A stretch of DNA of 64,000 nt from UBA1181 sp045601045 (GTDB lineage Bacteria; Bacteroidota; Bacteroidia; Bacteroidales; Paludibacteraceae). Within the stretch, counting starts at the first letter, position 1, and every line of letters begins with the position of its first letter. Under the pieces are notes generated by a model. The model was given only the letters and a program-made list of their open reading frames with translations, was not told the origin of the DNA and searched no databases. The translations under genes were made by a program, and so were the position numbers. Below are positions 26,924 to 34,708 of this stretch, one piece after another. The stretch spans positions 14,402 through 78,401 of the forward strand of contig JAZRZA010000026.1 in the NCBI GenBank assembly GCA_045601045.1, in the 5' to 3' direction.

Positions 26924-27490
26924 TTAAGCCTTTACACGCTCGATGTATGATCCATCACGAGTATCAACCAAAATAGTCTCACCCTCGTTGATGAACAATG
27001 GCACACGAACAGTAGCGCCTGTCTCAACAGTAGCAGGTTTCAAAGTGTTAGTAGCGGTGTCGCCCTTCAAACCTGGCTCTGTGTATGTAACCTTCAACGG
27101 AGTCTTCACTGGCATCTCAGCGAAAAGAACAGACTCTGAAGAAGCGTCGAATACTACCTCAACAACATCACCCTCTTTCATGAAATCAACACCGGTGATC
27201 AAATCATGACCGATAGGAATTTGCTCGAAAGTCTCTTGGTTCATGAAGATATAATCCTCACCCTCTTTGTACAAGAATTGGTGCTCACGACGCTCCACAC
27301 GAACGTCCTCCAACTTCTCACCAATGTTGAAACGCTTCTCAACAACGAGACCGTTAACAACATTTTTCAATTTAGTACGCATGAAGGTATTACCCTTACC
27401 TGGCTTTACGTGAAGGAACTCAATACAGAAGTATAGCTTTCCATCCATACGGATACAAGTTCCGTTCTTGATGTCTTGTGAATTAATCAT
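26924..27490 (-). CDS. efp: Translation elongation factor P
   Basis: This 188-residue protein has the complete EF-P structure: an N-terminal KOW-like domain ending in the modification loop KPGKGNTFMRTKLKN (Lys32 at the loop tip), and two OB domains including the C-terminal signature LKPATVETGATVRVPLFINEGETILVDTRDGSYIERV. EF-P relieves ribosome stalling at proline stretches. The loop tip residue is lysine; no modification genes are in the window. A TATTTTTG box at 27531-27538 (minus) is a likely promoter. Confidence 0.97.
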   Translation of the reverse strand: MINSQDIKNGTCIRMDGKLYFCIEFLHVKPGKGNTFMRTKLKNVVNGLVVEKRFNIGEKLEDVRVERREHQFLYKEGEDYIFMNQETFEQIPIGHDLITGVDFMKEGDVVEVVFDASSESVLFAEMPVKTPLKVTYTEPGLKGDTATNTLKPATVETGATVRVPLFINEGETILVDTRDGSYIERVKA

Positions 27491-27611
27491 ATTGTTACTA
27501 AAATAATGAATATCCTAATTATGTTGCCACAAAAATAGTGTAAATCCGCAAAATACACAATAAAAGATGACAAAAAGAGACAAAGTAGTTTTCTTAGGGA
27601 AAAGAATTACT

Positions 27612-27619
27612 AACTTTGC
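27612..27619 (+). promoter_or_regulatory. Bacteroidetes -7 box of tyrS
   Basis: TAACTTTG matches TAnnTTTG, 41 bases before the tyrS ATG. No clear -33 TTTG was seen. Confidence 0.55.
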
Positions 27620-27659
27620 AGACACAATTTTTGTAACAAATATAAGATAGAATACTAAA

Positions 27660-28955
27660 ATGAATTTTGTTGAGGAACTCAGATGGCGTGGAATGATCCA
27701 AGACATGACGCCTGGCACAGAAGAGCAGTTGAAAAAAGAGATGACTTCGGCTTACTTGGGAATCGACCCAACCGCCGACTCCCTACATATCGGTCACTTG
27801 GTAGGTGTGATGATGTTGCGCCACTTTCAACGTAGCGGACACAAGCCAATCGCTTTGATCGGTGGCGCCACAGGTATGATCGGCGACCCATCCGGCAAAT
27901 CACAAGAGCGTGTTTTAATCGACGAGGAGAAACTCCGCCACAACCAGGAGTGCATCAAGAAGCAATTGGAGAAGTTCTTGGATTTCAACAGCAATGCCGA
28001 GAATGCGGCTGAGTTGGTGAACAATTACGACTGGATGAAGGACTTCACCTTCCTTGATTTCATCAGAAACGTGGGTAAGCTCATCACGGTCAACTACATG
28101 ATGTCCAAGGATTCCGTAAAGAGACGTTTCACATGCGAGAACGGTGCGGACGGTATGTCTTTCACTGAGTTCTCTTACCAATTGTTGCAAGGTTACGACT
28201 TCGTACACTTGAACAGCACCAAGAACTGCAAACTGCAATTAGGTGGCGCGGATCAATGGGGTAACATCACCACAGGTACCGAGATGATCAGAAAAGTGAC
28301 CGGCAACGAAGCATTTGCCCTCACCTGCCCTCTTATCACTAAAGCGGACGGAAAGAAATTCGGAAAGACAGAATCCGGAAACGTCTGGTTGGACAAGCGC
28401 TACACCTCTCCTTATAAGTTCTACCAATTCTGGCTAAACGTGTCAGACGACGACGCGGAGAAGTACATCAAAATCTTCACCAGTCTTCCAAAGGATGAGA
28501 TCGACGCCCTTATCGAAGAGCAAAAGGCTGCGCCTCACTTGCGTCCGCTCCAAAAGAGATTGGCTCAAGAGATCACAGTCATGGTTCACTCTAAAGAAGA
28601 TTACGACGCAGCAGTGGAGGCATCCAACATCCTATTCGGCAACGCCACTTCAGAATCCTTGAAGAAATTGGACGAAGAGACCCTTCTCTCCGTATTCGAA
28701 GGTGTCCCTCAATTCGAGGTTTCACTTGACGAGATCAAGCAAGGCGTCAAAATGGCTGATCTTTTCACCGACAAGGCCAGCGTATTCCCATCGAAGGGAG
28801 AGTTGAGAAAGTTGGTTCAAGGCGGCGGCGTCTCCATCAACAAAGAAAAAGTAGCGGACTACGACACGACGATCGATGGTTCCTACCTATTGAATAACAA
28901 GTACATACTTGTTCAAAAAGGCAAAAAGAACTACTTCTTGATCATTGCGAAATAA
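27660..28955 (+). CDS. tyrS: Tyrosyl-tRNA synthetase
   Basis: This 431-residue class I synthetase charges tRNA-Tyr. The HIGH-type motif is SLHIGHLVG (about residues 41-49), the KMSKS-type loop is KKFGKTESGN, and the tyrosine-site segments QLGGADQWGNI and YDFVHL are present. The C-terminal S4-like RNA-binding domain (KGELRKLVQGGGVSINKEKV) is complete. The gene is the first on the plus strand, divergent from efp. Confidence 0.97.
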   Translation: MNFVEELRWRGMIQDMTPGTEEQLKKEMTSAYLGIDPTADSLHIGHLVGVMMLRHFQRSGHKPIALIGGATGMIGDPSGKSQERVLIDEEKLRHNQECIKKQLEKFLDFNSNAENAAELVNNYDWMKDFTFLDFIRNVGKLITVNYMMSKDSVKRRFTCENGADGMSFTEFSYQLLQGYDFVHLNSTKNCKLQLGGADQWGNITTGTEMIRKVTGNEAFALTCPLITKADGKKFGKTESGNVWLDKRYTSPYKFYQFWLNVSDDDAEKYIKIFTSLPKDEIDALIEEQKAAPHLRPLQKRLAQEITVMVHSKEDYDAAVEASNILFGNATSESLKKLDEETLLSVFEGVPQFEVSLDEIKQGVKMADLFTDKASVFPSKGELRKLVQGGGVSINKEKVADYDTTIDGSYLLNNKYILVQKGKKNYFLIIAK

Positions 28956-28983
28956 AAAAAAGCGAAAAATTTTCGCCAAAACA

Positions 28984-29014
28984 TTTGCAGGTTCAAAAAT
29001 AAGTAGTACCTTTG
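28984..29014 (+). promoter_or_regulatory. Promoter of tRNA-Gln
   Basis: TTTG at 28984-28987 and TACCTTTG at 29007-29014 are 19 bases apart, the best match to the Bacteroidetes promoter in the window. The tRNA begins 32 bases later. Confidence 0.8.
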
Positions 29015-29046
29015 CAACGCTTTCGGAAAAGAAAGCAACTGAGGAT

Positions 29047-29117
29047 TGTCTCATGGTGTAATGGTAGCACTACAGTTTTTGGTACTGTCTGTCGAGGTTC
29101 GAATCCTCGTGAGACAA
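29047..29117 (+). tRNA. tRNA-Gln (anticodon TTG)
   Basis: The 71-nt cloverleaf has acceptor arms TGTCTCA/TGAGACA, anticodon stem ACAGT/ACTGT with loop TTTTGGT (anticodon TTG), and T arm CGAGGTTCGAATCCTCG. The 3' CCA is not encoded. The accessory island begins directly downstream. Confidence 0.95.
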
Positions 29118-29128
29118 CAAATCCACGA

Positions 29129-29160
29129 AAGGCTCTGAAATTTCAGAGCCTTTTTATTTT
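29129..29160 (+). terminator. Terminator of tRNA-Gln
   Basis: An 11-bp perfect inverted repeat (AGGCTCTGAAA/TTTCAGAGCCT) is followed by TTTTATTTTT. Confidence 0.88.
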
Positions 29161-29367
29161 TACTTGCAAATCACTCCCCCAATATGAGCTAAGCGAGCAT
29201 GAATTGGTTGAGGAGATTGAGAAGGTATAAAAAGAGTAAGACCGGGATCGGGATGGTCCTGTTCTTGTTTTTTACCCTCAAACATCAATGTGAATATATT
29301 AAAAATTGATGATGTCTTTCTACTTTATCCTTCGACCTCTATTGATATAATCTGATTGATCAGAATA

Positions 29368-30573
29368 CTACTTTATTATCTTACATTTCAACTGTATATC
29401 TTTCCCTTTCCTTTTTGAAGCATAGGTCCAACTAAAAGGTGTACCAAAATGAACAATGTTTTCAGGTTTCAGCAGCTCATTTGTATATTCATCAATCGTA
29501 TGAATATAGATGTCAGTATCATCTGAAATAAGAATATATTCTGCCAATTGATCTTTTGAACGTATTTTCCCACCAAATCCACCAAGCACCCAGCGAACTA
29601 ATATTTTCATGTATGGAACAAGAGCTTTTGTTAACAGATCCTTTTTTTCTCCGAAATCCCTCAAATTGCCATGAACCTGGAACTCTTTCAAAAGTTCTCT
29701 CAGATTTTCATCACTAGGATTCAAAACATCCGCAAAAGCATCAGCGTCATACTGATGTACACTTACGGATTTCTCGTTTGTTTTTTTGCAACTAATGGTG
29801 TAATGGTCTTCGTTCCTATTGGAATCTCTGTATTTAACATATACAATAACATCCGTCTTTGGGTTTCCTCCTGACTCTAAATTGCCAATAATCTTTTTAT
29901 CAGAAGTGGCATCAATTCTTAGGATCTTACACTTGTCAACATCAGGAAGCAGAAAATCAACAATTTTCTTAAAAACATTGTATTGAACACCAACCTTTAC
30001 ACCATCATCAGCAATCCATCTTTCAAAGTTTTCCGAATCACTTAAAACAGACGCTATCATAGATTCAAAGTCATTGCCTATCAAATCTTTTTGTTGTCCT
30101 TTATTTAACTGGCTGGTTCCGTATTCGACAATTGAATCATGAACTTCATTTTGGCTTAAGACATCATCTATTGCAGAATAATAGACAGGCTTTTTCTGAG
30201 AAATCTTCGTCTTATAATTTTTGAAATTTTTCAATTCCTTTTCTTCTATACCATCGGGGTAGATAAGAACAGATTTACTAATCGCATGGTCTATCTGCTT
30301 AATGTGGAAGCTATCCCATTGCTGCTCTTTAACTCGATCATGACGAAATGAGGTAGTTATATTAATAATCCACTTACTATCATCAAAAAAAGTTATTAGA
30401 AAATTACAATAAAATTGGTTGGGATCACAACCCTCATATCCACATGTATATTTCTTTTCGTAGTGCTTAATTAGACGTTTTTCCTTACAATAGTCGATGA
30501 TTTGCTCTAATGATTTAATGGCATTTTGCCCATGTTGAGAGCGTCCGCTATTATCTAACTCGTTCTTGCTCAT
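29368..30573 (-). CDS. MspI-type restriction endonuclease (predicted CCGG specificity) with N-terminal extension
   Basis: Residues about 165-401 follow R.MspI along its length: GGNPKTDVIVYV (Asp241), ISCKKTNEKSVSVHQYD (Ser261, Lys263), VPYMKILVRWV and the C-terminal FGTPFSWTYASKRKGKDIQLK. R.MspI cuts CCGG. Its catalytic motif is D...N-x-K; here the Asn position is Ser. The protein is about 140 residues longer than R.MspI: residues 1-160 are an extra domain with CGYEGCDPNQFYC (possible zinc site) and FFDDSKWIINITTSFRHDR. The gene follows the methyltransferase gene by 6 bp. CCGG is inferred from both proteins. Confidence 0.85.
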   Translation of the reverse strand: MSKNELDNSGRSQHGQNAIKSLEQIIDYCKEKRLIKHYEKKYTCGYEGCDPNQFYCNFLITFFDDSKWIINITTSFRHDRVKEQQWDSFHIKQIDHAISKSVLIYPDGIEEKELKNFKNYKTKISQKKPVYYSAIDDVLSQNEVHDSIVEYGTSQLNKGQQKDLIGNDFESMIASVLSDSENFERWIADDGVKVGVQYNVFKKIVDFLLPDVDKCKILRIDATSDKKIIGNLESGGNPKTDVIVYVKYRDSNRNEDHYTISCKKTNEKSVSVHQYDADAFADVLNPSDENLRELLKEFQVHGNLRDFGEKKDLLTKALVPYMKILVRWVLGGFGGKIRSKDQLAEYILISDDTDIYIHTIDEYTNELLKPENIVHFGTPFSWTYASKRKGKDIQLKCKIIK

Positions 30574-30579
30574 GTCAAC

Positions 30580-31797
30580 TTATTCTTGTCCAACAATTGT
30601 GTTTACCACGCTTTCTGCAAGTCTCTGAACCACAGGAACAGCTACTGAGTTTCCAAATTGATGATACATCTGTGTTCTAGAAACAGGAACTCGAAAATCC
30701 TTTGGATAACCCATGATGGCTTTACATTCATTTTCCGTGAGTAGTCTCAATCCAGTATCACCACCACGGACAAATGTACCTGTTATTCTTTGAATCTTAT
30801 GATAAGAAGCACAAAGTGTTTTTACTGGGAAATCCGAATTCGAATCAATAATTTGTGGGTGCCCGTCATCCTTTTTGAATATATAACTTTTTTGCAGATG
30901 CTCTGATATACAAGGACCATGAGCTTCTGTTTCCACAAACTTTCCTATACCTACTTTTTCGCCAGTCCCCTCTGGTATTTGATAATTCGTAGTGTCAATA
31001 TCGTTTCTAAACCCAATAAAATACAGACGTTTTCTTTCTTGAGGGACACCAAAATCAGCACTATTCAAAACCTTAGGATATACTTTGTAATTCAATTCGT
31101 TTTGAAGCACATCCATAATGGTTTCATACGTCTTTCCCTCTTCATGAGTTAGAAGACCTGGTACATTTTCAAGGATAAAAGCCCTAGGATGTTTTACTCT
31201 TATAATCTCTGCTATATAAAAGAACAATGTACCTTGGGTTCTGTGTCTAAATCCTTCTCGCTTGCCAATTGAGCTAAATGGTTGACAGGGGAAACCTCCA
31301 GTCAAAACATCGAAGTCAGGAATAAAATTCGGATCTATCTTCGTAATATCGCCGAATGGAACATCACCGTAGTTTTCATAATATGTCTTTTGAGCACTTT
31401 CATCCCATTCAGAAGAAAATAAACATTCTCCTCCTACATTTTGCAATGCCATACGGAAACCGCCAATTCCTGCAAACAAATCAATAAATGTAAATCTAAT
31501 ATTATCATTTGACTGGAACTGTTTCTTTCTCATTTCTGACAACAACTGTTCCTTCAACTTATCACATTTCACATCAAGGCAAATAGACCAAAGTTTTAAA
31601 ACTTCCTCCGCTTTATCAACATAGTTATGCTCAAAGCCAAATCCAGTATTCCATAAATGAAGATGTTGAGTTACTAATGCAGCTTGTTCATCATAACTAA
31701 TTAATGACCCATTCGAATCTAACAATGAAACAGGAATGTCATTAACATTCATTTGCTTTAAAGCCTTCTCTATATGTTTTCTTATCTGAAAAATCAT
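30580..31797 (-). CDS. DNA cytosine-5 methyltransferase, M.MspI type (predicted CCGG)
   Basis: All core motifs are present in 405 residues: motif I DLFAGIGGF (106-114), motif IV GGFPCQPFS with catalytic Cys171, motif VI ENV (210-212), motif VIII QERKRLYFIGF, and motif X GNSVAVPVV (382-390). The target-recognition region (about 290-345: ISEHLQKSYIFKKDDG, then SYHKIQRITGTFV) closely resembles that of M.MspI, which methylates the outer cytosine of CCGG. The N-terminal 100 residues are a helical extension; M.MspI also has one, but without close similarity here. It protects host DNA from the endonuclease encoded next to it, and is transcribed first. Confidence 0.93.
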   Translation of the reverse strand: MIFQIRKHIEKALKQMNVNDIPVSLLDSNGSLISYDEQAALVTQHLHLWNTGFGFEHNYVDKAEEVLKLWSICLDVKCDKLKEQLLSEMRKKQFQSNDNIRFTFIDLFAGIGGFRMALQNVGGECLFSSEWDESAQKTYYENYGDVPFGDITKIDPNFIPDFDVLTGGFPCQPFSSIGKREGFRHRTQGTLFFYIAEIIRVKHPRAFILENVPGLLTHEEGKTYETIMDVLQNELNYKVYPKVLNSADFGVPQERKRLYFIGFRNDIDTTNYQIPEGTGEKVGIGKFVETEAHGPCISEHLQKSYIFKKDDGHPQIIDSNSDFPVKTLCASYHKIQRITGTFVRGGDTGLRLLTENECKAIMGYPKDFRVPVSRTQMYHQFGNSVAVPVVQRLAESVVNTIVGQE

Positions 31798-31816
31798 CTT
31801 AAATACATTTGAAACA

Positions 31817-31847
31817 CAAAGTTACTAAAGTATATTTGAGGTGCAAG
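31817..31847 (-). promoter_or_regulatory. Promoter of the restriction-modification operon
   Basis: On the minus strand CTTG (31844-31847) lies 19 bases before TAACTTTG (31817-31824). The -7 box ends 19 bases before the methyltransferase ATG, so the leader is very short. Confidence 0.6.
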
Positions 31848-31920
31848 TATTGTTCAAAGACAATATAAAACAGATTGGAGCAACATCATACACAGTTGAG
31901 CGATTCCCCTTTCTGTTTAA

Positions 31921-32037
31921 TCATACCCTTCTATTTTGATTTTCTTCTGTTACTTCATCAATGCTCATGCCAGGGCCATCATCTTCAGCGATCTTTGCAA
32001 GAACCCAGAGATAATCTATTTTGTTCTTAATTTCCAT
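31921..32037 (-). CDS. Possible 38-residue peptide, unknown
   Basis: A short frame from ATG at 32035-32037 encodes an acidic peptide starting MEIKNKIDYLWVLAKIAEDDG and ending at TGA (31921-31923). It looks protein-like and could be an intact small gene or the N-terminal remnant of a larger one. There is no clear promoter or ribosome site. It fills part of the otherwise gene-free 31.8-32.4 kb stretch. Confidence 0.3.
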   Translation of the reverse strand: MEIKNKIDYLWVLAKIAEDDGPGMSIDEVTEENQNRRV

Positions 32038-32130
32038 GTATTCAGAATTTATTCTTACAAATATACATAATACCTATGCATGTTAAGGACACATGTTTCA
32101 TAAAAATGCCCCACCGTCCACCATCCCATC

Positions 32131-32304
32131 AAACACTTATATATGAAGCAGTAAAAGCCCATGGTATCTAAACTTGGAGTAATCCAGACCATGAGCCGAG
32201 GAGGAGAAGTATGATAGTGCTAAAGACCACAAACAGAAAAACCGAATCACTAGCTTCTTATTTTTTGCCCCAATGACAGATATTGTCGTTGGGGATTATT
32301 TTTT
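32131..32304 (+). ncRNA. Candidate leader/ncRNA element A (shares blocks with element B at 35934)
   Basis: The element starts with AAACACTTATATATGA (32131-32146), identical over 16 bp to element B. Next comes a hairpin CATGGT/ACCATG (32160-32165 with 32188-32193) enclosing TTGGA-GTAA-TCCAG, then CCGAGGAGGAGAA (32196-32208), the motif also found in B. It ends at a rho-independent terminator: CCCCAATGAC/GTCGTTGGGG (32268-32277 with 32285-32294) followed by ATTATTTTTT. No plus-strand gene follows, so it is either a free-standing small RNA or the leader of a deleted gene. Not a family I recognise. Confidence 0.45.
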
Positions 32305-32329
32305 ACTGGACTCTGTATTGGCAAGCATA

Positions 32330-32366
32330 ACAAAGGGCACGGCAATTCTAACACCGTACCCTTTGT
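32330..32366 (-). terminator. Hairpin downstream of the 149-aa gene
   Basis: A 13-bp stem with one mismatch (ACAAAGGGTACGG with CCGTGCCCTTTGT on the minus strand) lies 8 bases past the stop codon. The following T-rich tract is weak. Confidence 0.55.
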
Positions 32367-32374
32367 CCTCATAC

Positions 32375-32824
32375 TCATGGTCTTAATTTAACGGACGGAT
32401 TGAAGTGGTGAATAATCTTCCCAATCGTCTCCATCTCATCATTGTTCATGTACCTAGCTCCGTAACTGTTCCTATCAGAGCCACCTCCGTACTCCTGAAC
32501 ATGCACCGTTCCCTTGTCAAAATGTCGTCCATCACCTCCGTACTTTGTATAGTTAGTATGAGGATGTCCCCAATCGTAATCAACCGACCAATTATGATCT
32601 TTGTAGATTCGAAGTTGTTTCGGGAGTCCATCCTTTCCCAAGCACAAGTAACCATCTGACGATGCAGAACATTGTGGCAAGTTAGAATTCTTACCGTCTT
32701 TATCAACTACAAGCTTGATAACCTTTAACTTCAAGCCATACATGGTAATCTCCGTACCAGGAACTGTTTCATAAAGGTATGCACTAAACACACCTTCACC
32801 GTTATGATTTTTTTGTGATCCCAT
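32375..32824 (-). CDS. Small unknown protein with His/Asp-rich centre
   Basis: The chosen ATG at 32822-32824 gives 149 residues (MGSQKNHNGEG...) and starts just after the upstream stop; an ATG 15 bases earlier would overlap that gene. The centre, YDWGHPHTNYTKYGGDGRHFDKGTVHVQEYGG, is rich in His, Asp and Gly and looks like a catalytic or metal-binding site. Such compact domains occur at the C-termini of polymorphic toxins, so this may be a detached toxin-like module; that is inference. No signal peptide. It is the last gene of a run of three from 33.9 kb. Confidence 0.6.
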   Translation of the reverse strand: MGSQKNHNGEGVFSAYLYETVPGTEITMYGLKLKVIKLVVDKDGKNSNLPQCSASSDGYLCLGKDGLPKQLRIYKDHNWSVDYDWGHPHTNYTKYGGDGRHFDKGTVHVQEYGGGSDRNSYGARYMNNDEMETIGKIIHHFNPSVKLRP

Positions 32825-32825
32825 T

Positions 32826-33215
32826 CTACAAGTTGTCAAAATTATGGTTATAGTTTATACCTTGATAGTTTCTCTTACGTAGCCAATCCAGCAAAGTCAT
32901 GCTTTCCGAGCACCCTAACACCTCTATGTTTATGGCCATGGCTTCATCAATATTCATGGCATAGACAGAGCTTATAAAGTTCTCCTTGTCGTATCTGCCA
33001 ATTTCATACTCATCAAAATAGGATCTAACAATGTAAATCCCATCTTCATTGTCATGGTCAGACATCAGCAGATCGTTGGCGTAAGTAAAAACATATTGTT
33101 GTCTGTATCTGACAGTCTCAAAGAATTGCTTCTCCTCATCAGATATATAATTCAAGGCGAGATTGTCCAAATACTCCTTGACAACCTCTGGTAATTGTTT
33201 AAAGTCTGTTCTCAT
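32826..33215 (-). CDS. Small acidic protein of unknown function
   Basis: This 129-residue acidic protein (MRTDFKQLPEVVKEYLDNLALNYISDEEKQFFETVRYRQQYVFTYANDLLM in two helical halves) has no motif I recognise. Its gene overlaps the 3' end of the DUF4417 frame by 17 bp and ends one base before the ATG of the His/Asp-rich protein. Its size, acidity and tight pairing with that downstream protein would fit an immunity protein, but nothing in the sequence proves it. Confidence 0.55.
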   Translation of the reverse strand: MRTDFKQLPEVVKEYLDNLALNYISDEEKQFFETVRYRQQYVFTYANDLLMSDHDNEDGIYIVRSYFDEYEIGRYDKENFISSVYAMNIDEAMAINIEVLGCSESMTLLDWLRKRNYQGINYNHNFDNL

Positions 33216-33932
33216 GTCGTCTGAAATGTTTAGAAATTACTGTTTCCATGAATCTAATCTCTGTTTGAAAACCAGGAATGGTAACAGGGTCGCCATATAC
33301 AAAAATAAGTTTGGGACATAACTCCTCTTGTACACGTTGCATACCATAACACCACAATCGGAATGCGGTTGACGATTCTGCTATTCCAGTTCCACAGGTC
33401 GCCAACACACTTCCTTCTGGCAAACCTTCAAGACTATATGCCAAGCTATCCACATTCCCCCAACTAAATGTAGGGATCACGTCAATACCTATAGACTGCC
33501 AGAAAGCGCCCACAAACCGAGACCTATACACATTCCACTTGTTTAGGCTTTGAGGAACATCAACGTATAATGAATAGTCGGGTGTGAACAAACAATCAAA
33601 TTTGAGTAAATTGGACGTTGTTTGCTCTAGTCTTTCCCAAAGAGCATGACTAAATTTATAGTCATCCATAAAAAATGTAAAGCCTGATTGATCCCACATA
33701 ATTTGTTATGATTGCAAAAAGGATGAACCTCCCAATCGGTTCTGCCACGATATGGTTTTAGAACTGGAAAGTCATTTTTGTCGCTTAGACTCATGCCTTC
33801 CATTAGATGCATGTTATTGTACTGAGACTTTCGTCTTTGAGAGGATGACATATTCATGTATTTCCGTAGTTTCCCACTTTCTGAACATGCCATCCGATAC
33901 ATTTCCTTTTCGGAAAATATGTAATTATTCAT
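33199..33932 (-). pseudogene. DUF4417 gene split by a frameshift
   Basis: Two overlapping minus-strand frames together make one DUF4417 protein of about 245 residues. The first (from ATG 33932) gives the N-terminal part through NDFPVLKPYRGRTDWEVHPFCNHNK. The second supplies the remainder: FTFFMDDYKFSHALWERL, FDCLFTPDYSLYVD, YRSRFVGAFWQSIGIDVIPTFSWG and the C-terminal KLIFVYGDP. The frame changes by -1 near 33690-33705. No canonical slippery heptamer is present there, so a mutation or sequencing error is more likely than programmed shifting. DUF4417 proteins are common on phages and mobile elements; function unknown. Confidence 0.75.
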
Positions 33933-34171
33933 AAAATAATGTAGCCTCCTTTGCTACCGTTTTAATTAAAAAAAAATTAATTTAAACGTCGATTATTTCA
34001 GAATAGCCCTCTTAATATGTGAAAATTGTTTAATTTTGCACCGCAATTCACGAGAGTTATTCGTTGTTTTCTGGACGCAGGTCTTGAATCGACAACAAAA
34101 CCTCTACAATCCTCATCGTCCGGCCAGACAATGGGGATTTTTGCCCTCTATAAAATTGTAGTATCAATCTG

Positions 34172-34708
34172 TCATAGGCATTCTCCTTTCTTTTTTTCGC
34201 CACCCCACTCTCTAATTCTCTTGTCTATATCAGATATGGGTTGTCGAGGGTTAATGATTTTTAATTCTTTTAGTTTTTCTGAGGCTTGTTGCTTCGTCAA
34301 AACTTCGTGTTCCACCATTGCATCAATTATGTAAATCAGCCCATGGACTTCCACTCCATCCTTGGTTGCTGCCTTTCGTAATTTCATGTCTCCTGTGAGC
34401 AAGATATAATTGTGGGATTTCGCAAAATGCCAAACAGAGCAGTCCGTAAAGGAAACATTTGTTCTATTCTGATTCTGTTGATACAACGAAGCAACCTTTG
34501 TCATATTCTCCACATCTAAATCACCAATCTTCACAATGCCTTTGTCCACCAGATTCTGGACAGGCTTCGACTGGTCTGACTTCTTCAGTTCATGGACGAC
34601 AAACTTGGTAGTGTGTACTTCCCATGGAAGTGACGTGAACTGGTTTAGAATCCCCAACTCAATCAGGTCGATAAAAATATTTGTGTCGTTTACTACTATA
34701 TGCTCCAT
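34172..34708 (-). CDS. PIN-domain ribonuclease-like protein
   Basis: The 178-residue protein has the PIN acidic set: Asp8 in VVNDTNIFIDL, Glu40 in FVVHELKK, Asp89 in SFTDCSVW and Asp107 in LLTGDMKLR. PIN proteins cut RNA and are often toxins of toxin-antitoxin pairs. Its ATG overlaps the stop of the upstream XRE-ImmA/IrrE gene (TAATG), so translation is likely coupled. The C-terminus ends in a basic tail (GGEKKKGECL). Toxin role is inferred from the pairing. Confidence 0.85.
   Translation of the reverse strand: MEHIVVNDTNIFIDLIELGILNQFTSLPWEVHTTKFVVHELKKSDQSKPVQNLVDKGIVKIGDLDVENMTKVASLYQQNQNRTNVSFTDCSVWHFAKSHNYILLTGDMKLRKAATKDGVEVHGLIYIIDAMVEHEVLTKQQASEKLKELKIINPRQPISDIDKRIREWGGEKKKGECL

Noticed and set aside
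29161..29230. Gene tail ending YELSEHELVEEIEKV after tRNA-Gln
   Set aside because: It may be a remnant, but it is only about 20 residues and reads through the tRNA and terminator, so it cannot be supported.
33680..33710. Programmed -1 frameshift in DUF4417
   Set aside because: The local sequence (CAAATTATG) is not a canonical X XXY YYZ slippery site and no following stem is obvious.
34026..34334. Plus-strand 102-aa frame between DUF4417 and PIN genes
   Set aside because: Half of it is antisense to the PIN gene and it shows no recognisable protein features. The 33.95-34.17 kb gap itself shows nothing else definite.
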